Assembly: GCA_009869945.1 (NCBI GenBank)
Contig: WIXG01000793.1
Coordinates: 1 to 21,291 of the forward strand
DNA: 21,291 bases
Reading direction: 5' to 3'
From: Mesaphorura yosii
Taxonomy: Eukaryota; Arthropoda; Collembola; Poduromorpha; Tullbergiidae
The position numbers were made by a program, and so were the translations under genes. How positions within the stretch are numbered: position 1 is the stretch's first letter; every line of letters starts with the position of its first letter. Positions 16,433-21,291 of this stretch are shown piece by piece. The notes under the pieces are model-generated. The model saw only the letters and a list, made by a program, of their open reading frames with translations. It searched no databases and had not been told where the DNA came from.

Positions 16433-17130
16433 TTACGATTGAGTACACGAACAACTATCGAAATTAAAGATTACAGATGCTGTACTCGCTGATGCAAGGT
16501 CAGATCTTAGACTTTGCAGTGTGGGCTCTGAATACTGCTTGAATTCCCAGTCAAAACTACTACGTGCTTCCATGAATTCGTTTTCCAATGCACTCACTTC
16601 GGTTTCAATGGGATCTTGCGTCTGAAACACGTGGTTGGTAAGATATCGCACATTATTACCCATACCATTGCATTCCCAGGTCCATTATTAAATGGTCGGT
16701 CTGCCATTTTTACCACGAATGCTGCCCAATTTATCGCCACCAGGCTGACCAGCAGCAAGTAAACGGTCTTTGGCTTGCTCTGTCGTCCCTCTCATGCGAA
16801 TGCGATGTTTGTACCCTTCCACCTTGTCACGGTTTTGGTGTTCAAAGTGCTGCTCAGTCTCTTGAATTTAGGAGGCGAGTTGTGCCCTGTACTCGTCCAA
16901 ATTCTGGAGGACCCAAACCAGCACTGGTGTGTAACTCGCTCCGTTATCAAATTCCCCCTGCTTGTCAATCAATTACGCTACGCCAAATGTCTCCCCAATG
17001 GCTCTTCTAAGCATGGCGGGCTTCCTCTTATGGCGCCGTCAAGCAACTCCATCAATGGTACCACTTCCCGTGTGATCAGGTGACTTAATTGATCTACTAA
17101 AGGAGAGCGTCGTAATGACAACAGCAATAA
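16433..17130 (-). pseudogene. Decayed minus-strand coding sequence, unknown family
   Basis: One minus-strand frame stays protein-like over more than 550 bp despite stops (single stops near 16981 and 16865, a TAATAA pair near 16690): IDKQGEFDNGASYTPVLVWV, QETEQHFEHQNRDKVEGYKH, AGQPGGDKLGSIRGKNGRP, then TEVSALENEFMEARSSFDWE. Upstream, near 17025, a frame change leads into HLITREVVPLMELLDGAI. The middle part is Gln/Glu/Lys-rich and probably helical. I do not recognise the family; an old transposon-encoded protein is possible. Confidence 0.4.
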
Positions 17131-17155
17131 GGACGAATAGGTTGTCATAGTTTTA

Positions 17156-17412
17156 TTAATTACATGCACAATTGTTCAGGTTCAACCTCCTCAAGACATT
17201 GACCACGGCCGCCAGCGAAGCGCCCACGCCTGAGCACGCGCAATACCTTTGAAGCCCCTCTAGGAAATAGTTGCAGTTATCAGTACCCGAACTCAGTCGA
17301 AGATTCTCCACGTCCTCCGCTGGTAATCCCAAATGCAGAAATAGGGTCTGACTCTGTGTGATGGCGACAGGATAGGCCACAGGTTTGGTCAGGACTTGGA
17401 ATTTACTTGGAA
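17156..17412 (-). CDS. Possible death-domain-containing terminal exon
   Basis: The minus strand is open for about 85 codons to a TAA at 17158-17156 that overlaps AATAAA (17157-17152). The C-terminal part has the hydrophobic spacing of the last helices of a death domain: LGLPAEDVENL, then NYFLEGLQRYCA, then SLAAVVNVLRRLNLN (family: LGL...I..I / Y.ML..W / TL..L...L..I.L). The usual Trp of helix 5 is not visible. No ATG is found, so upstream exons would be needed. Death-like adaptor domains act in apoptosis and immune signalling; the assignment here is tentative. Confidence 0.35.
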
Positions 17413-17919
17413 TGTTAAAGGAACAGATGGCGGCATTCGTTCAAAAGCTGAGTGAATCAGGAAGTTTTCCATTGTGGTCCGACATACATGTCCTGCAGTA
17501 CATGTTGTCCACTCTGGCCGAAATGAAGGCGATGGAGTGCAAGGGCTCCGATCCAGCGCCGCCTGTTCTCGATGGATTGGGAAATCATGCGAATCTTTCC
17601 ATTCTGTGGTTGTTTACTTGGGTGGGCCGTTTTTCTTTTTTGCTGTCGAGTTATTAATCAGCCGTAAATTTAATGTGCGTCGCAAATAAATTAAATAATT
17701 TTGCAGTTGAATGAAGGCAAGCTGGCTTGGACGATTGCTGACAGTCTGGCAGCTGTACTGCATCTGTTTACTTTTCTTATCAGAGCCTACTGCATGGCCT
17801 TTTGTTACTCGGAATTGTGCCTTTCATCACGGAATACATTTACTATTCGCTTAAAAATTTCGCAGAATTTCTGCGTTCGTATTCGGAAATCTTTCCTGTC
17901 CGCGACCGAGCGGAGTTGA
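17385..17919 (+). CDS. Unidentified plus-strand coding segments
   Basis: Two plus-strand stretches look protein-like. The first, from about 17407, reads MLKEQMAAFVQKLSESGSFP and goes on to IHVLQYMLSTLAEMKAMEC up to about 17610. The second starts after acceptor-like attttgcag (ending 17706) with LNEGKLAWTIADSLAAVLHL and a hydrophobic FTFLIRAY. A donor near 17605-17620 (GGTGGG or similar) could join them, but the match is poor. They partly face the minus-strand death-domain-like exon. Family unknown; they may be remnants. Confidence 0.3.
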
Positions 17920-17996
17920 GTGGTCATTCTGCTAAAAAACGTTGTCAAGCAAGCACGTACACACGTCACAGTCAATTTTTAAGTTTTCCGTATAAA

Positions 17997-19423
17997 ATGA
18001 GAATATTAGCGTTCAGCGAACTGGTCGCAATGGCTGCTTTCTTGTCCGGTGGCTTGAACATCGTCGCGGTCACGGCGGACGAGCCAAATCGTCAAACGTT
18101 CATCTTGTACGACAGCCTCAACGTATCTTCCGCCCTCCTCCATGACAATTACAAGGATTTGGCCCTAATCACGGACCATGTTGCCCAAAATCAGACCCGG
18201 CGCTGGTGCAGTCTAACGCAAGGAGCGTAAGTCATCACACAGATGCTTTCTTACCGAAATTACCCGTGAGCTTTCAAGGGGCGTATTTCAGATGGTTTTT
18301 CTATTCGGAGACCAATTTCTCGACCGAAAGCTCGTACTATGGGTTTGTCAAGACTCCTTACGCAGCCAACCCCGGTCAGGCTATTTGCATGGATTTGGAG
18401 TCAGATGTGCAAATCCGCTCCCTTAGGCATATGACGCACGCTGACATTTCGCGGTCAGCCATCAGTTTCTTTAGAGCACCTCCATCTCCTTCCTCTGTCA
18501 CACCCTCCACATCGGGACCAGGGAAAATCCTAAACGAGGAGCTCTTCTTCGACGGCGACGCCCTCTCCCTGCCCGAGCCGTTGACCTTTGCCGCATTTGG
18601 CTTCGCGTCCTCCCAAAACATGAGTGCAACCAAGCACAATTGGACAGTGTGGGCTAGCCCTGGTTTTGTTGGCGAATCGACGTGCCTCACACAACCCCTT
18701 GACTACACACAAGGCGATTGGGATCTGGCCCGACAGGATCTTGCACTGCTATCATTTGGATTTAACGTATCCATTACAGTAGCGTCGATTCGTGCCGGCT
18801 GCAGTGGGGACGAAGGTTTCATCCAAAATCCCGCCAACGCGTCGGAGGGGGTGCTGAGCATCGGTGGGGAATTGCAGTCGGGTGGCAGGGTAATCCCAGA
18901 GCGCCGGCCTAACATCCAAGCCAACGGAGGGGACGCCGGCGCAGGGGTGACCTCCTACGAGACCGAACTATGTCATATCATTTTATACACGCATGAATTC
19001 GGGCCGGCAACCACCCAACTCAACTTGGAAATTCACGGCAACAATCAGACGGAGTTGGTCCTGCCCACCACCGTCGAGGTTCACGGGTACAAAATGAGTG
19101 GGAACTGCACCGGACCATACGAGAGAGCTCGCCACCCTTGCTGGGGTTTGTACACCGGTATTGATTTCGGAGGCGAGGAATTCTGCGCTGTGGACAACGA
19201 CAGCCGTGGCAACAAGGAAGAAGGAAGCGGATATATTCTGGACAAGACGGTGCAGGTTATGAGCGTTAAATACGGATGTAATGGAGGGCAATGCGAGATA
19301 AACTCCGGTAGCATCGCAACGGGAGCGTTGGCTACAGCAGGGGTTTGGGGCAACATGAGACTCTGTCTGATGCTGGCATCCTTTCTTGTATTTGCGAATT
19401 CTTCCTTGAGTAAAAATAAATAG
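17997..19423 (+). CDS. Secreted, probably GPI-anchored protein with beta/gamma-crystallin-like repeats
   Basis: Two exons, 17997-18226 and 18292-19423, joined across a 65-nt intron (donor GAGC|GTAAGT, acceptor tatttcag) that keeps the frame (split Ala codon). The product is 453 residues. The N-terminus is signal-peptide-like (MRILAFSELVAMAAFLSGG). Repeated units resemble beta/gamma-crystallin Greek keys: FILYDSLNVSS; WFFYSETNFS...IRSLRHM; WASPGFVGESTCL...SIRAGC; WGLYTGIDFGGEEFCA...VMSVKYGC. Several N-x-S/T sites fit a secreted glycoprotein. A small-residue stretch (SGSIATGALATAG) followed by a hydrophobic end (MRLCLMLASFLVFA) looks like a GPI-anchor signal. AATAAA (19415-19420) falls within the last codons. 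Function unknown; the crystallin link is structural-pattern evidence only. Confidence 0.8.
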
Positions 19424-19471
19424 TTGTAGTCCAAGTAACCATGTAAAAAGAAATTCAGCGACTTCCCGCTT

Positions 19472-19512
19472 TGATTACTATTACTACTATGACTACTCAC
19501 TATTATGATTAC
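19472..19512. repeat. Imperfect ACT/ATT trinucleotide microsatellite
   Basis: The run attactattactactatgac and the following tactcactattatgattac form a degenerate trinucleotide repeat just downstream of the crystallin-like gene. Confidence 0.6.
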
Positions 19513-19583
19513 ATCTGAATCTGCATGACATATGGCGCCAAGTTTGAAGTCAGGGCACAATTATCAGCTCCACATTGCGCGCG

Positions 19584-19589
19584 TTTATT
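19584..19589 (-). terminator. poly(A) signal of the monooxygenase gene
   Basis: Minus-strand AATAAA lies 30-100 nt after the two possible stops of the MOXD1/DBH-like gene. Confidence 0.45.
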
Positions 19590-19618
19590 CAAAAGAATTT
19601 GGCAGCTATGAAAATTAT

Positions 19619-21050
19619 TCAATAAATTATTAAAAAATATTTTAGACAATCACAGAAATCATTTGGTTTTAATCTTAACAGAGAAATTAGTATACCCCCG
19701 CCTTGGCACTGTCCCCAGGCCTGATGGCGATGGCAGGAATTGGCGTCGGCAACCACTGGTTGCCCCGCGTTCGGCCGGCGTTTCTTTTTGTGCCAGACAA
19801 ACACGGCCACCACGAAAAGCGTTGAAATGACTGTGATGGCGATGTAAACCGCCAAATCACCCGCGCCTGCCTCATTACCGCTGTCCTCGCCCTCCCGCTG
19901 GTCCATCCGATCCTTCGTCAGCACGAAGCTCTCGTAGTAATGAACGGGCGTGTGGTATACTTGCTGGCTGTCGAACTGCATCAGCTGCCTGAATTCGCGT
20001 CACTCCACCCTGCCGTCAGCTCCTCCGCGTGTTTGCTATACTTGCGTCCTGCAAGCCTCGCCGGTGCCGTGATGGTCGCGTCAATCTGCCCCTGGTACTG
20101 GTACACCTCCTCCACACCCATGTAGGCCAAGATCTTCTTCCGCTCGTGGTATGAACCGTAGGAGTTGACCAGCGGATTTCTGGGGGTAATACAGTAGGAA
20201 CGCTTGACACATCTCATCCCGGGGGAGCGACCCCTAATGTTATAAATTAACGTAATGGCGCGTTGTTAACTGCTGAATAGTCCAAATGCGACTTGAGTTT
20301 ATTAAATCATACATGGGGTTTATATACTCTTGACAGCCATTTGAACGTATCTACAAGAGTGCATTGTAAATGTACTCGAAACCTGAAAATAACATTCAGA
20401 GACTCAAAGGTTCAAAGTGACAAGGGTTCATAATAATAATAGAGTAACTCGTAAGGACCTAAAATAGCATAAAGGTTCATTACCCATGACTTATGATTAC
20501 TCATGGCTAGCACGACTCATGATCCACGAAGGACCAGAATGAGTCACTAAAATAATAACATGCATAAATAGATTGAACCCTTTTAAAGCGTCGATACATA
20601 AAAGATAAGGTGACCCGAACTTTAGTCGAGAGTCACCAAGAGAGAGAATGTCCGTTGCGTGATTCGGCTCAAGCACGAGGATGCGTCACTCCAACACCTA
20701 AGCGTCGTCAGCCCGCCCTTCCAAGTTATATCGTACATGCATTCAAACGTTAAATGGTTACCCTGGAGGATTTTCACAGGGGTACGGAGCCGCCGATTAT
20801 TTTGGTAAGCAAAATCGAAATAAGCGTCTTGAGCCAGTGTCGCGAGTTCTGTGTCCCCACGGAAATGGCAGAGCTTCAGAACGCAGCCGGACAAATGTGA
20901 GTGGAGGAGGTGTGTGAAAATGTGGACGCCCTCCAGGGACAAGCCGCCGGTGCATGCGGCGGGGCAATGGGAGCTGATAACGAAATCGGTCGAATTTGGG
21001 GGAATCGTCAGGGAAAATGAAACTGACCTTGACGTGCGTTTGCGTTTAGG
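19619..21050 (-). pseudogene. MOXD1/DBH-like copper monooxygenase, C-terminal half with frame breaks
   Basis: Exon A (21050-20698) follows acceptor ctaccttag. It encodes IPPNSTDFVISSHCPAACT, then GVHIFTHLLHSHLSG (two CuB His ligands, the LHTHLTG motif), AYFDFAYQNNRRL, CMYDITW and GGLTTLR. Exon B (from about 20233) has DEMCQAFLLYYPQ, with the CuB Met ligand. A one-base excess in a C5 run near 20182 then shifts the frame to NPLVNSYGSYHERKK and ILAYMGVEEVYQYQG. A second shift near 19985 leads to EFRQLMQFDSQQVYH, a transmembrane helix (LAVYIAITVISTLFVVAVFV) and a basic tail. Known role: ascorbate-dependent hydroxylation of small amines or peptides in the secretory pathway; MOXD1-type proteins end in a hydrophobic segment. 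The N-terminal half lies beyond the window. Two indels suggest a pseudogene, though homopolymer errors could explain at least one. Confidence 0.8.
20234..20697 (-). other. 464-nt intron or insertion in the monooxygenase gene
   Basis: It lies between GGLTTLR (donor-like CTTAG|GTGTTG) and DEMC (acceptor-like aacattag). It is about seven times longer than the other introns here, and the two sites do not restore the frame exactly. The stretch is rich in TCATG/CATGA and GTTCA words. No coding content is seen. Confidence 0.4.
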
Positions 21051-21291
21051 CTAAGGTAGAATGAATGGAGGGAGAAAGCGTCCAGCCTCGCCTCCACGTC
21101 GTCCATGTGTGCTTTTCAATGTTAATTAATTTGAATTTCAGTTTCTCTGGAAGGCTTACGACAAATTTTCGTAGTTCCGCTCTTTTATTATTGAATGTTG
21201 ACATAGTTTGTATTGAAATTAACATGAAAATCAATGCACGCAGGAGGTACGGCTCAGGCTCTGCCTCTGTTTCCATTGTTCAAAGGTCAAC
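21051..21291. other. Upstream intron of the monooxygenase gene, no coding seen
   Basis: Sequence beyond acceptor ctaccttag on the minus strand. It shows none of the conserved blocks expected upstream (such as the CuA His motifs), so the next exon should lie outside the window. Confidence 0.4.

Noticed and set aside
17991..17996. TATAAA directly before the ATG of the crystallin-like gene
   Set aside because: A TATA box there would put transcription start inside the coding region, so it is probably chance.
1..21291. tRNA, rRNA genes and CRISPR arrays
   Set aside because: Looked for tRNA box-B-like sequences, rRNA landmarks and regularly spaced repeats; none was convincing.

Overview
This looks like nuclear DNA of an arthropod. 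The signs are secreted cuticle-type proteins with TATA or Inr promoters, very short introns where both splice sites can be read (62, 63, 64, 65 and 70 nt), canonical GT-AG sites, AATAAA signals at or just after stop codons, and animal-specific families (receptor-type PTP, receptor tyrosine kinase, MOXD1/DBH-like monooxygenase, C2H2 fingers). The species cannot be fixed from the sequence; a springtail or crustacean would fit as well as an insect.

Left third (1-7050), mostly intact genes: the last codons of a membrane protein on +; a Tweedle-like cuticle protein on - with a 5'UTR intron and an E-box/Inr promoter; a small secreted protein on + with a TATA promoter and a five-codon first exon; a complete secreted copper amine oxidase on -, convergent with it; and the catalytic exons of a receptor-type protein tyrosine phosphatase on -.

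Middle (7050-12000), gene-poor: short probable minus-strand exons of unknown genes, a truncated and frameshifted Baeyer-Villiger monooxygenase-like fragment (candidate horizontal transfer), and an intact acidic and histidine-rich secreted protein on +.

Right part (12000-17700), a graveyard: the main feature is a dead gene at 12041-15742 that once encoded a signal peptide, a subtilisin (S8) ectodomain whose three catalytic residues are all replaced, a transmembrane helix and a tyrosine kinase domain. It carries three in-frame stops, several frameshifts, a broken splice acceptor and about 1 kb of transposon-like DNA. C2H2-finger and unidentified coding ghosts follow, then a possible death-domain exon.

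Right end (17997-21291): an intact secreted, probably GPI-anchored protein with beta/gamma-crystallin-like repeats on +, and the C-terminal half of a MOXD1/DBH-like copper monooxygenase on - with frame breaks.

The genes do not form one pathway. The most novel element is the pseudoprotease-ectodomain receptor tyrosine kinase; living paralogs should exist elsewhere in this genome or in relatives.
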